Of a stretch of 64,000 nucleotides of DNA, positions 33,980-44,452 are shown in pieces; positions within the stretch are counted from its first letter, which is position 1, and every line of letters starts with the position of its first letter. This DNA is from Ichthyophis bannanicus (taxonomy: Eukaryota; Chordata; Amphibia; Gymnophiona; Ichthyophiidae): assembly GCA_033557465.1 (NCBI GenBank), contig CM066033.1, positions 704,973,637 through 705,037,636 on the forward strand, in the 5' to 3' direction. Under the pieces are notes generated by a model. That model was given only the letters and a program-made list of their open reading frames with translations, was not told the DNA's origin and made no database searches. Both the position numbers and the translations under genes were made by a program.

Positions 33980-36900
33980 TTAGCCTGTATCTATTTGAGT
34001 ATTCTGTTCTGAGGGTGTATTGTAGTGTAATATGAATAAGTGAGTTTTTAATTTTTTTCTAAATTCCTTTATATCAGATAGCAGGCGAATGTTGTCAGGT
34101 AGATTGTTCCAAAGAATTGGAGCAGAGTGTGAGAAAGCTCTCTTATTTGTTTGTTTTCTGGCTTTTGTGAAATCTTTTGGTATTGTTAAGGTATTTAAGT
34201 TTCTGCTTCTTTGGGATCGTTTATCGATGTCTATATTAATCAGTGTATTGAGTGCCGATGGTGCAAGATTATTTATAAGTTTAAATGTAGTGACAAGAAT
34301 TTTATATTTGATTCGGGAGTAAATAGGTAGCCAATGAAGTTCAGCCAAAATTGGTGTAACATGTTCAAGTGGGCTTATATTCATAATCATCCTGGCAGCT
34401 ATGTTCTGAATTATTTGTATCTTTTTAATATTTTGTTTTGAAATGCCATTAAGTATTGTGTTTGCATAATCAAAATGTGGGGTGATGATAGCATGAATTA
34501 TATTAATAAAGTCTTGTAGATGAATCAATGGTCTTAATTGTTTTAGTGTTTTGAGTTTGTAATGTATTTTTTTAGTTAGATATTTTATATGTGAATCCAT
34601 ATTTAAATTATTGTCAAGTATTACACCTAAATATTTTATTTCTTTTTTTGTATTTATTTCATGAGTATCTAGTGTGATCGTGTTTGGGGGTATGTATGTT
34701 TGATTTTTAGTGATGAATAATATATCAGTTTTAGTAAAGTTGATAAGTAGATTTTGTTCTTTGAGCCATTCAGTTAGTTCATTGAAACATTCTGTTATTT
34801 TTTGAAGAGGTGGGTGTGGGATTTCAAATGGGAGGTAGAACATTATATCATCAGCGTAGATATGATAATAAACATTGTGACGTTTAAAGATGTTACAAAC
34901 TGGTTGTAAGTAAATATTAAATAATAGCGCAGATAATGCAGAACCCTGCGGGAGACCCTGAGTTTGTTTGAAGGTGTTAGAAATTTGGGTGTGGATTCTT
35001 ACTGTTTGAGTTCTGTTTGATAGATATGATTTGAACCAATTATAAACAGTAGATGTAATTCCAATTTGTTGAAGTCTGTTTAACATTGTTAAGTGATTAA
35101 CACTGTCAAATGCAGCTGATATGTCAAGGAAAACAAGAATAAAGGCTTGTTTAGGATTATCAATACCTCTTAATATTGTGTCATAAAGGATCGTTAGCAA
35201 GGTTTCTACTCCATGGAAGGGTCTAAAGCCATATTGATGTTCATCAAGGAGGTTTAATGTGTCAATAAAGTCTTGTAGTTGAATTTGTACAATTTTTTCA
35301 ATAAGTTTGGCCATAAAAGGAATACTTGATATGGGTCTGTATGATTTTGGGGATAATTTATCTAATGTGTTATTTTTAAGTATAGGTCGTATTTGAACGT
35401 GTTTGAGAGATGGTGGTAAGTAGCCTTTTTGTAAGGATAGGTTCACTAAGGGTAGAATGAAAGAAGAGAGTATTGAGAAAGTCTTCTTTATCCAATCAAC
35501 TGGGCATGGATCAAGGTATGAGGTTGTTGTATTAATGTTAGTTATTGTAGTTTTGAGAGTAGATTTTGATATTAAGTTGAAGTTGGTCCAGTTATCAAAT
35601 GTAGCTTGCTTTGTTTGTGTTTGAATTTGTGGTTGAGTAATATGTAGAGGTGTTATTTGTAGCTTTGTTTTATTGATATAGTATTGAGCTAATTCTTGTG
35701 GGGAGATATCAATTGATATTTCATCAGAATTTAGTGTTTTGTTTGTTAGTTTTTGTACTATACAGAATAGTTCTCTTGGGCGATTAGTGGCTCTTGAGAT
35801 TATATTAGAATAATAATTTTGTTTGGAGTTGTTTATTGTTTGTTTATAAATTTGTAGTGTATTAGTGTAGTTCTCATGATTTATTAATGATTTTGATTGT
35901 CTCCATTTCCTTTCCTCTTTTCTTAGTTGTCTTTTTAATGTTTTGATAGATATATTAAACCATGGAGCATGTCTTTTTTCAATTTTATTGTTGTTTATAT
36001 TTTGGTGTGATTGTTTTGGATTACTTTCAGCTGCTTTAGAGATTATATTGTTCCAGTTTTTGATAGATTCTTCAAGATTTGTGGGTGTTTGTGTTAGTTG
36101 TGGTATTATTTGATCTAGAAATTCTTCTTCATTGAATTTTCTGAATCTATTAGTTTGAGGACGTTGTGGTCTTTTAGTTTGATTGTTGTAGGTGATGGTT
36201 ATATTGAATTTTAGAAGATAGTGGTCAGACCAGGGGACTGGAATGTTTGAGAGGGATTCAGAGTTATATAGGTTGTGTAGAGAGTTTGGTAGGAAGACCA
36301 TGTCAAGAGTTTTTCCTTTATTGTGTGTTTGTTCAGTTATTATTTGGTGAAAGTCCAAATTATTTATCATTTCTAAGAATTGATTAGAGTGATTGTTGGG
36401 TATTGAAGGAAGATTAAAGTCTCCCATAAGTATTACAGGATTTGTATCTGTGGATGATGCTAGTAATTCAATTAAATTGTAAATTTTATCTATGTTGTAT
36501 TCTGGCGGTCGATATATTAATGATATAGTTGTGTTTTTAATTTTTATGGTGAGTATGTCAACATTATCTATATTATTAGATGATATTAATTTTGCATTGA
36601 GGTTTTTCTTTATTATTATAAGTACTCCTCCTCCTTTTTTTAGTGTTCTGTGAGTATGGAAGATCTCATATTCAGGTGTCTTTAATTGGTTTAAGAATAC
36701 TGAGTCAGTATCTTTGAGCCAGGTCTCTGTTATACAAAGGATATCAGGTTTATCATCATTGATAATGTCTACAAAAATTGGTAGTTTGTTTTTCATAGAT
36801 CTTGCATTAATGAGTTGGCAGGTGAGAATTGTGTATTTCTGTGTCTGAGGTGAGTGTGGTGTGTTGCCTATTTTTGTTGTTGTTATATATAAAAGTCTAG

Positions 36901-37087
36901 ATTGTCTAGATCTAAGGTTGGTTCCTATTATGAATGGGTGTATTAAGTTATCATGTTTTGATATTCTTTGTATTATGGGAATTGGTCTATTATTCTTATT
37001 ATCTATGGATTTTATTAGGTTAATCAGTGTAAGGATTGTGATACTTATAAGTATAGCATTGATGGGAGAAAGGAATTGTTTATGCAT
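33980..37087 (-). CDS. LINE X1 ORF: endonuclease-reverse transcriptase
   Basis: An uninterrupted frame of 1,035 codons. Residues about 8-26 form a hydrophobic stretch (INAILISITILTLINLI) near the N-terminus. The APE endonuclease begins near residue 88 (LINARSMKNK, then ILCITETWL at 117-124, GGGVLIIIKK, LMGDFNLPS, WSDHYLL). RT follows with FLDISAAFDSVNH (motif A, about 651-663), GLPQGSALSALLFNIYL, YADD at 744-747, KYLGVILDNNLNM, then HFDYANTILNG and LHWLPIYSRI. Codon use is strongly A/T-rich, unlike X2. All expected catalytic motifs are present, so the protein may be functional. Confidence 0.9.
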   Translation of the reverse strand: MHKQFLSPINAILISITILTLINLIKSIDNKNNRPIPIIQRISKHDNLIHPFIIGTNLRSRQSRLLYITTTKIGNTPHSPQTQKYTILTCQLINARSMKNKLPIFVDIINDDKPDILCITETWLKDTDSVFLNQLKTPEYEIFHTHRTLKKGGGVLIIIKKNLNAKLISSNNIDNVDILTIKIKNTTISLIYRPPEYNIDKIYNLIELLASSTDTNPVILMGDFNLPSIPNNHSNQFLEMINNLDFHQIITEQTHNKGKTLDMVFLPNSLHNLYNSESLSNIPVPWSDHYLLKFNITITYNNQTKRPQRPQTNRFRKFNEEEFLDQIIPQLTQTPTNLEESIKNWNNIISKAAESNPKQSHQNINNNKIEKRHAPWFNISIKTLKRQLRKEERKWRQSKSLINHENYTNTLQIYKQTINNSKQNYYSNIISRATNRPRELFCIVQKLTNKTLNSDEISIDISPQELAQYYINKTKLQITPLHITQPQIQTQTKQATFDNWTNFNLISKSTLKTTITNINTTTSYLDPCPVDWIKKTFSILSSFILPLVNLSLQKGYLPPSLKHVQIRPILKNNTLDKLSPKSYRPISSIPFMAKLIEKIVQIQLQDFIDTLNLLDEHQYGFRPFHGVETLLTILYDTILRGIDNPKQAFILVFLDISAAFDSVNHLTMLNRLQQIGITSTVYNWFKSYLSNRTQTVRIHTQISNTFKQTQGLPQGSALSALLFNIYLQPVCNIFKRHNVYYHIYADDIMFYLPFEIPHPPLQKITECFNELTEWLKEQNLLINFTKTDILFITKNQTYIPPNTITLDTHEINTKKEIKYLGVILDNNLNMDSHIKYLTKKIHYKLKTLKQLRPLIHLQDFINIIHAIITPHFDYANTILNGISKQNIKKIQIIQNIAARMIMNISPLEHVTPILAELHWLPIYSRIKYKILVTTFKLINNLAPSALNTLINIDIDKRSQRSRNLNTLTIPKDFTKARKQTNKRAFSHSAPILWNNLPDNIRLLSDIKEFRKKLKTHLFILHYNTPSEQNTQIDTG

Positions 37088-37139
37088 TTTTGGTTTGTAT
37101 TTAGATTTACTTTTTATGTTTTAACTAGTAATAGGTTCA

Positions 37140-37700
37140 ATAAATAGAATAGTGCTAGTGATTAATATCAGTGATAATTACCTGTGGTAGAGATACTACT
37201 GATAATACTAGTGTTTCAGTGATAGTAGGATAATTGAGGCTTACGTGAAGAATGAGTAACTATAACATTAATACTAGTGTCACAATGATAGCAGTATAAC
37301 TGCAGATGATATTGTGAATGAGAAGCTATTTAGAGATAGCAGGATAACTGTAGCTTACAGGGAGAATGAGAAACTATAATATTAATACCAGTGTCCCAGT
37401 GATAGCAGTATAATAGTAGCTTACAGGGTGAATAAGAGATTATAACATTAATACAAGTAATTCAATGATAGCAGGGTAACTGCAGCTTACTTGATGAATG
37501 AGAAGATATAACATTAATACCAGTATTTCAGTGATAGCTGGATAGTTGCAGATTATAGAGTGACAAAGAAGCTATAACATTAACATCAGTGATTAATACT
37601 AGTGATAATACTTGATAATGATGCTAGTGATAATACCAGTGTTTCAGTGATAGCAGTATAACTACAGCTTATATGGTGAATGAGAGGTCATTCAGTGATA
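37140..37700 (-). repeat. LINE X1 5' UTR imperfect minisatellite
   Basis: Roughly 60-bp diverged units recur. On the plus strand they contain GTGATAGCAG(G/T)ATAACTG, CTTAC..GGTGAATGAGA and ATAACATTAATACCAGTG. They lie directly upstream of the X1 ORF, in the position of a LINE promoter. Confidence 0.75.
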
Positions 37701-37722
37701 GCAGGATAACTGTAGTTGTTTC

Positions 37723-38005
37723 AAATGGAGCTGACTTCTCCCCCTCTCAGACAGCCCCAACTAGGCTGGAGTTCAACAAGCAGGACAGATGGATTTCTGC
37801 TGGGCTGTGTAACCCCAATCAGGGAGCAGAAGCTGATGACAGTTAGCTCTTTACTTGCCTGAAGGCAGCTGCTTTTGAAATGGAGCTGACCCCTCCCCCT
37901 CTCAGACAGCCCCAATTAGGCTGGAGTTCAATAAGCAGGACAGATGGATTTCTGCTGGGCTGTGTAACCCCAATCAGGGAGCAGAAGCTGATGACAGTTA
38001 GCTCT
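37723..38005. repeat. 155-bp-period direct repeat at X1 5' end
   Basis: Two near-identical 128-bp blocks (37,723-37,850 and 37,878-38,005) begin AAATGGAGCTGAC and end GACAGTTAGCTCT, separated by 27 bp. They look like promoter monomers at the extreme 5' end of X1. Confidence 0.8.
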
Positions 38006-38221
38006 ATATATCAAGAAAAACACTAATCTAAAATGACCTCATCCCTCTAAGCAATACTATAAATGCCAAACAAGAGCATTTTGCATAAATGGTCCATTCA
38101 GAATCTACTTAATACAATAATCTCTTTCTGTGATGTCACCATTCTTTTCACTGAAAGTACTTTAAAAAGTCTTTTCTGCAATATCACTGTTGTCCAAGAA
38201 GTCTGCGTTGTATCTCTTGAA

Positions 38222-40645
38222 TCATGGATGCGGGGAATCTTCTGAATCTTGTGAGGGAGCCTTCTTACACTGCGTAAGATGTATCCAACGAGAATGTCCT
38301 TCCACTTTACAGGCTGAATATCCCACCAGAAGTACACGAAATGGACCTAGGAATTTCGGAGCCAGAAGTGTCTTTGGATGCAAATTCTTAATCAGGACCC
38401 AATCCCCTGGTTTCACGTCCGGATGGGATGATTCTGGAGGAACATCTTGTTGAGGATTCACCTTCAATAAAGGGGAAACAGACAGGGCTGAGTGCAATCG
38501 TGCACAATAAGTCAAGATATCGCTGCGCAACAACTGGGGGTCTGGGATAACTGCCAAGGCATGTGGAGAAGTAGCTGGACGTCCAGTAACTATTTCATAT
38601 GGTGTCTGACCTCCTCGAGTGCGCTGGGGGGAGTTATGCACTGCCATAAAGGCAAAAGGAAGGGCTTCTGTCCAATCTGTAGCCCAATCCTGTGTCATAG
38701 TGCGCAAGAAACCTTTGAGAGTCCTATTCATCCGCTCCACTTGGCCAGAGCTTTGCGGATGATAGGGCGTGTGGAACTGTCTTTCCACACCAAACCAATT
38801 TTTAATATCCTCCCAGACACGTGCAATGAAGGCCGGACCCTGATCAGAAGAAAGAACAAAAGGTACACCCCAGACAGGAATAAACTGAGTGAGCAACAAT
38901 TTTATGACAACCTCAGCTGTCATACTGGTAGTGGGATAAGCCTCCACCCACCCAGAGAAAAGACGTGATCACCAACAAATACCGCCTCCCTCCTCTGGCA
39001 CAGGGCAAATCAGTAAAATCAAGCTGCAAAATCAGAAACGGGCCAGAGGGCTTGGGAAGAGCAGCAGCAACCTTCAGAAGGGGCCCCACCCTGCCAGCCT
39101 GTAAGCACTCCAAGCAAGCAGCATACACGGCCTGTGCCACAGAAACAAACTTCGGGTGATACCACAATACCGCAAAGGCATGAGTCATGGCTGCAGTGGA
39201 TACGTGAAGTTTATGATGCAGGAACAGAGCAAGTGGAAACAAAAGAGAGTCAGGGCAAATGAGTAGGTGCTCCTTCCAGTAGCCCTGAGTATCACAGGAT
39301 GCACCCCATGAAGTCCATAGAGTTTTGGTTTCTAGGGAAGTGTCTTCATACTGCTGTAAAAGAGAGGACAGGGAGAACAAAGTCATGTTAGAAGGCTTTA
39401 AATACAGCAGCGTTGGCGACACTAATTCCTGTAGAGCAGCCTTCCGTGCTTCTTGGTCTGCAAAACGATTGCCCTTAAAAACAAAATCACCAGCAGAGGA
39501 ATGTCCTTTACATTTCAAAACTGCAACCTGTGCTGGCAAAAGAACGGCTTGTAACAAGCGGTGGATGTGTGCAGCATGTTTAATTGGTTTATTAGCAGAA
39601 GTTAAAAATCCTCGTTGCAACCAAATATTACCAAAATCCCATAGCACACTTATTGCATAGGAGCCATCTTAATATATATTTGCTAGAAGATATCTAGAGA
39701 GTTCAAGAGCACGTGTCAATGCTAACTGGGCACTAGAAAATGGCAAGGAAGCTGATTCAACCACGTCATCAATTATGGTTACTGCATAGCCCACACAAAG
39801 TTTTCCCATGTCATCTCTGAAGGCTGAACCATCCACAAATAAGGTTACATCCGGGGCTGGCAGGGGCACAGGTGAGAGATCAGGTCTAGCACAGGAAGAA
39901 GTTAAAATACTCTGAAAACAATCATGGGACCCATCCTCCTCCACCAGTTCTGCCGAAGGAACCAGGAGCGTAGATGGATTGCATATGGATGTAGTATATA
40001 TTTTTACATGAGACCGAGAAATTATCAATTCAAGAGTCAATAAACGTGTGGAAGATAAAGGTTGTGTTTTAGTTAAATGGAGCAACCTAGAGATGGAATG
40101 TGCCACATATACCTCAAGAGGGTGCTGTAACACTAAAAAATCTGTAATTTCAATTGCAAATGCCACTGAAATCAAACTGCGCAAGCAGGGCGGGCGTCCC
40201 AAAGTCACTGAATCAAACCGCTTTGAAAAGTATCCTATCAGCTTGCGACCAGTTGGAAATGCTTGCAAAAGCACACATGTAGCAGATATAGCTGAACTAG
40301 CCACATACAATTTAAATGTTAAAGAATAGTCGGGAAAAGACAAGCATGGTGCAGAACTTAGTGCAGTCTTTAAATTTACAAAAGCTTCCCACTGTGATAA
40401 TGTAGGTACAATGAGACCTCTTTCCCAATCAACGCATAAAGCGGAGCTGTAAGGTCTAAGAAATTAGCTATCCACTGTTTACAGAAAATCAATAATCCCA
40501 GAAATCTACGTAACAATGCTGGTGTCGCTGGGAAAGATAATAACAAGATTGGTTTCAATCTGGCAGAGGTAATTCCACGACCAGCTGGAGTTAGAACACC
40601 ACCCAGAAAAGTAACATTTTGAGATACAAATTGCAATTTAAACAA
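38222..40645 (-). pseudogene. pol: Provirus pol, RT thumb, RNase H and integrase
   Basis: Pol resumes past LINE X2 at about 40,645 with the RT thumb (RLKPILLLSFP, RRFLGLL). A frameshift follows near 40,410. RNase H (FVDGSAF near 39,830) lacks the residues that normally carry the catalytic Glu, as if about four codons were deleted. An in-frame TAA lies at 39,669-39,671. Integrase follows with the zinc-finger region, LQLDFTDLP (first Asp, about 39,015), a frameshift near 38,960, then SDQGPAF (second Asp) and SSGQVERMN (Glu). The stop is near 38,222. Confidence 0.85.
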
Positions 40646-40890
40646 ATTTATTTATTTATTTAACAATTCTTTTATACCGCGCTATTATAATCAGTGCGGT
40701 GTACATAGAACAAGAACATACTACAATGCATACAAGTAACATTGAGTTTTACATTGAACAGGGAACTTCAACAATAGGACAACCGGGGGAACTATGTACA
40801 GATTAACTTAATGGTATATACAGTAATATCAAACTCGATTGGATGTTACAATGTGGTTCACTAATAAGACTAGAGAGAAAGGTTGACCAA

Positions 40891-43800
40891 CTAGCCCTTT
40901 TCAGGTTGTATTGAGGTGGTAGTTTTGTTAGTGACTAGGTTGACTTCTGGGTAGCATTTTGTGAACAGGTGGTATTTCAATGCTTTTCTGAATAGGATTA
41001 GGTTTTTGATAGCACGGATTTCGTGAGGTAGTGCATTCCAGTTTAGAGGAGCAAATAAGGAGAAGGCCCTGTTGGAGGTGACCTTAGTACACTTCGTTAT
41101 TATCTTCGGGACAGTTAAGGTGTTCATTGATGTGGTTCTCCTTTTTCTGTTTTCCAGGGTGCCATGGATGAGCTTGCTGATTGGCGTAGGGGGGTAGTTA
41201 TTTAGTGCCTTGAAAGTAAGGACTAAAGACTTATACTGGATTCTGGCATGTAATGGTAACCAATGCAGTTCTTTCATGATGGGTGTTATATGGTCAGATC
41301 TTGATGAGCCGGAGAGGACTCTGGCGGCTGTATTCATGGCTAGGCGGAGCGGGTTTAAAGTTGATTGAGGGAGGCCATGTAGGATGATGTTGGCAAAATC
41401 CAGGTGTGGGAGGACTAATGCTTGGAAGGTTGTTCGGAAGTCTGTGGGATCTAGTAGGGAGCGGAGGTGACGTAGCGATTTGATCTTATAATATACGTTT
41501 TTTGTGATGTTCTTGACATGAGTTGTCATATCCAAGTGCTGATCCAATGTGATGCCGAGGTAACGGATGGTAGCTTTTGATTTCAACTCTATGTTGTTGA
41601 CGAGTAGTGATGGAGGCGGTATGAACTTACGGTTCCTTGTGACAAAAAGAACGTCGGTTTTGCTGTGGTTAATCCGAAGGTTTTGTGATAGCAACCATTC
41701 AGCTACAGCTTCAAAACATTTGATTATTGGGGAGAATACTGGATGTTCAATTGTGAACGGCATATATAGGAGGATGTCATCTGCGTAAGCGAGACATTGT
41801 ACATTAAAGGATCTGATCAAGTCACATATCGGCTGCATGTAGATATTGAACATTAGTGCCGATAAGGACGATCCTTGAGGTACACCCTGTGATTGCAGGA
41901 ATGGTTCTGAGGATGCGTGGCCTGTTTTTACTTGTTGCCACCTGTTAGATAGGTAGGATTTACACCACTCGAGTGCTGTGCTTTGAATCCCCTTATCTTT
42001 CAAGCGTTGTAGGAGTATATCATGACTCACAGAGTCGAAAGCAGCGGAGATGTCCAGGAAGATGAGGACGAAACCCTGTTGTATGTTGTTTATTCCTGTT
42101 ACTAGAACATTGAATAGTGTTGTAAGGACTGTGTCAACTCCATGTGCTTCCCTGAAGCCATGTTGCGATGGATCTAGTGGTGCTTCAGTGTCAATATGAT
42201 GTTGGATTTGTTGTTGGGCGGCCTTCTCAATGATTTTTGCAAGCTGAGGGATGCTCGAGATAGGTCTGAAGGAATCAACCTTGGATGGGTCCAGTCTATT
42301 ATTCTTCAGTAGGGGCTTGATGGAAGTGTGTTTTAGGCTCTGCGGGAATGAACCTGATGAGAAAGACTGGTTCAGTATTTTGCTCAATATTTGACTGAGG
42401 TCATGTCGCATGTCCTTGATCCAGCTGGCTGGACACGGGTCATTAGGAGCTGTACTGGGGTTGATTGAGGCAATAATGTTCACAACCTCGCTATTTGATA
42501 CAGTGGAGAAGTTGTGAAGTGGCATAGCATGGGATGTCTTAGGTGAAGTGGGGGCGTTATTGACATTTATGTCTGTGTTGGTTTTTATCATCTTTGACTG
42601 CAGGTAGTTTGCGTAGTCCTGCGGCTGCGGCATAGGGGGTTGAGCTGAGACCGGTTCACCTGTTATGGACTTTACTATGCTGAACAAAGCATGTGGTTTG
42701 TTGATGGAGCGTTTTATTAATCCTGAGTGGTAAGTTTTCCTGCTCTGTGATATCTTTGCTCGGTGGGTAGTTAGGTATGAGCTGTATGCTACCAGCGCCT
42801 CGGGGGAGTGAGTTCGTCGCCACTGTCGCTCGAGTTTGCGTAAATGGTGGAGGGATGAACGAAGGTCTGTGGAGAACCATGGAGTATGTTCACGTTTTCG
42901 AATTTTCTTTTCGGTGAGTGATGGGCAGGAGGCAGCTCTCAGGTTTTCATCCCATTTGGATATGAGATCATCTAAGTCCATGGTTGTGTTGGCCATGAGA
43001 GGTCTGAGATTCTCTAGGACTATGCTCTGGTTGAGTGGTCTAAAGCGGGTTGAGTGGGATCCAGATGTGTTAGGGGACTTTCGGCTTTTGTGGAATGCAC
43101 TAATGGGTATATTGAAACTGAGAAGACTGTGGTCCGACCAGGGTACTGGTATTACCGATAATGCGAGAGTTAGGGGTATTGAGTCGTTGGAGAGAGGTGC
43201 AAAAATAAGGTCTAGTTTACCACCCTTAGTGTGGGTGGGTGAATCGACATGCTGTTTGTAACCTAGGTCCTCCAGGGCGTCAAGGAATGCTGCTGAGTGG
43301 CTGTCTTGAAGAGATGGGAGATTAAAGTCACCGATTAGCCAACTTGGTGAGCGTGAGGTGGATGTGGAGCATGCCTGCTCAATTATAGTTGGAAGATCAT
43401 CTGGTGAGGGGGAGGGTGCCCGATAGAAAAGGTGGATTGTGCAGAACTCATTAGTTATAGTGAGGGAGTCAAGGTACGTTGAGCTAGAGGAGTTGCACAT
43501 CTTGAAGTGTAAATCAGCTTTGGCCAGGATGAGGGTTCCGCCTCCTTTTTGACTGGATCTGTGAGATGTGTATATCACAAAACCTGGTGGCAGCATCTGA
43601 TTCAGTAGTACGTTGTCACAGTCGGATAGCCATGTCTCCGTAATCATCAAGATGTCGAGATTATATTGGGGTATCAGGTCGATGGCTGCGGGCCATTTAG
43701 ATCGTACTGATCTGGCATTTATCAGTGCACATTTTAGCAGGCGTTGGTGATGTTGCTTCTCTTCTTGTATCCTTTTGATGGTTTGGAGAGGAATGTTGAG

Positions 43801-43977
43801 TAGATGGGAGTGGGATGTAAAGTTATTTTTTGCTGTAGTGTGGTGGGGGAATTCGGACCATCTCCTTCCGTATGTGCGTAGGATTGGTATGTGATATGTA
43901 TCATGGTTGAGAGCATTTGATGAGTAAGGGAGACCAAGGGTAAGGAAGGTCATAAATAAGAGCAGAACTTTGTACAT
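40891..43977 (-). CDS. LINE X2 ORF: endonuclease-reverse transcriptase with signal-peptide-like start
   Basis: An uninterrupted frame of 1,028 codons. The N-terminus is MYKVLLLFMTFLTLGLPYSS, a charged residue followed by a hydrophobic core and small residues, as in a signal peptide. APE endonuclease from about residue 80: CALINARSVRSKW, ILMITETWL, LIGDFNLPSL and PWSDHSLLSF. RT: FLDISAAFDSVSH (about 637-649), GVPQGSSLSALMFNIYM, YADD at 731-734, RYLGITLDQHLDM, LDFANIILHGLP and LHWLPLHARI. The C-terminus is WNALPHEIRA. No stops or frameshifts and all catalytic motifs present, so it is potentially active. Confidence 0.9.
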   Translation of the reverse strand: MYKVLLLFMTFLTLGLPYSSNALNHDTYHIPILRTYGRRWSEFPHHTTAKNNFTSHSHLLNIPLQTIKRIQEEKQHHQRLLKCALINARSVRSKWPAAIDLIPQYNLDILMITETWLSDCDNVLLNQMLPPGFVIYTSHRSSQKGGGTLILAKADLHFKMCNSSSSTYLDSLTITNEFCTIHLFYRAPSPSPDDLPTIIEQACSTSTSRSPSWLIGDFNLPSLQDSHSAAFLDALEDLGYKQHVDSPTHTKGGKLDLIFAPLSNDSIPLTLALSVIPVPWSDHSLLSFNIPISAFHKSRKSPNTSGSHSTRFRPLNQSIVLENLRPLMANTTMDLDDLISKWDENLRAASCPSLTEKKIRKREHTPWFSTDLRSSLHHLRKLERQWRRTHSPEALVAYSSYLTTHRAKISQSRKTYHSGLIKRSINKPHALFSIVKSITGEPVSAQPPMPQPQDYANYLQSKMIKTNTDINVNNAPTSPKTSHAMPLHNFSTVSNSEVVNIIASINPSTAPNDPCPASWIKDMRHDLSQILSKILNQSFSSGSFPQSLKHTSIKPLLKNNRLDPSKVDSFRPISSIPQLAKIIEKAAQQQIQHHIDTEAPLDPSQHGFREAHGVDTVLTTLFNVLVTGINNIQQGFVLIFLDISAAFDSVSHDILLQRLKDKGIQSTALEWCKSYLSNRWQQVKTGHASSEPFLQSQGVPQGSSLSALMFNIYMQPICDLIRSFNVQCLAYADDILLYMPFTIEHPVFSPIIKCFEAVAEWLLSQNLRINHSKTDVLFVTRNRKFIPPPSLLVNNIELKSKATIRYLGITLDQHLDMTTHVKNITKNVYYKIKSLRHLRSLLDPTDFRTTFQALVLPHLDFANIILHGLPQSTLNPLRLAMNTAARVLSGSSRSDHITPIMKELHWLPLHARIQYKSLVLTFKALNNYPPTPISKLIHGTLENRKRRTTSMNTLTVPKIITKCTKVTSNRAFSLFAPLNWNALPHEIRAIKNLILFRKALKYHLFTKCYPEVNLVTNKTTTSIQPEKG

Positions 43978-44059
43978 TCTCTTGGGTGTTAGTAATGAGA
44001 AAGATAATTGTGGAAATGTTGGCTACAGTACAGTGTGATGCAGTGTTTGCACTCAGGAA

Positions 44060-44390
44060 AGATTAATTGCAATAGTACTGTGAATGCAGGTGATAGTGGC
44101 AATAGAGGCGATAGTACATAAGGCAACCGTCGTGCACTGGCAACTGTAATAAGAGTAGATACTGGCAACAGTAAATACAGTAAATGAGAGTAGATACTGG
44201 CAACAGTAAATACAGGCAACAGTAAATACAGTAAATGAGAGTAGATACTGGCAACAGTAAATATAGGCAACAATGGATGCAGTGAATGAGAGAAAATATT
44301 GGCAGCAGTAAGTGATGGTAACAGTAAATACAGTAAAATGAAAGTATATACTGGCAACAGTAAATAATGGCAATAGGTAGCGTTTTGGGA
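44060..44390 (-). repeat. LINE X2 5' UTR minisatellite
   Basis: Plus-strand units built from ACTGGCAACAGTAAATA and CAGTAAATGAGAGTAGAT are repeated about eight times with a basic step near 18 bp and a higher-order step near 50 bp. They lie directly upstream of the X2 ORF. Confidence 0.85.
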
Positions 44391-44452
44391 TATGAAGTAT
44401 TACAGAGGCTAATACTGTTCAAATAGTGTTGGTAATACTTGCAGTTCCTGAT

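Larger units (their letters stand above)
33688..38005 (-). mobile_element. L2-like LINE X1 inside the provirus
   Basis: This is a full-length-looking LINE lying between provirus pol and env. On the minus strand it has a repeat-rich 5' UTR (about 38,005-37,090), one ORF of 1,035 codons, a 3' UTR with ACCGC...GCGGTATATAA and an (AAAT)n tail at about 33,688-33,710. The 5' boundary is set at the end of the 155-bp repeats and is uncertain by about 100 bp. No convincing target duplication was found. Confidence 0.8.
40646..44452 (-). mobile_element. L2-like LINE X2 inside provirus pol
   Basis: This full-length-looking LINE interrupts the RT domain of pol. On the minus strand it has a short-period minisatellite in the 5' UTR, one ORF of 1,028 codons, a 3' UTR with ACCGC...GCGGTATAAAAG and an (AAAT)n tail at about 40,646-40,665. 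Both flanks match adjacent parts of a retroviral RT, which fixes the limits to a few bases. No target duplication is evident. Confidence 0.85.

Noticed and set aside
37723..38005. 128-bp direct repeats as LTRs of a small element
   Set aside because: They lack TG...CA ends, target duplication and any internal element (27-bp spacing), and abut the X1 5' UTR.
44060..44390. CRISPR-like array
   Set aside because: Short direct repeats lack unique spacers of constant length, and the context is a vertebrate LINE 5' UTR.
44063..44452. Apparent C-terminal extension of the provirus pol frame
   Set aside because: It is translated LINE X2 minisatellite and 5' UTR. Genuine pol continues past the LINE at 40,645.
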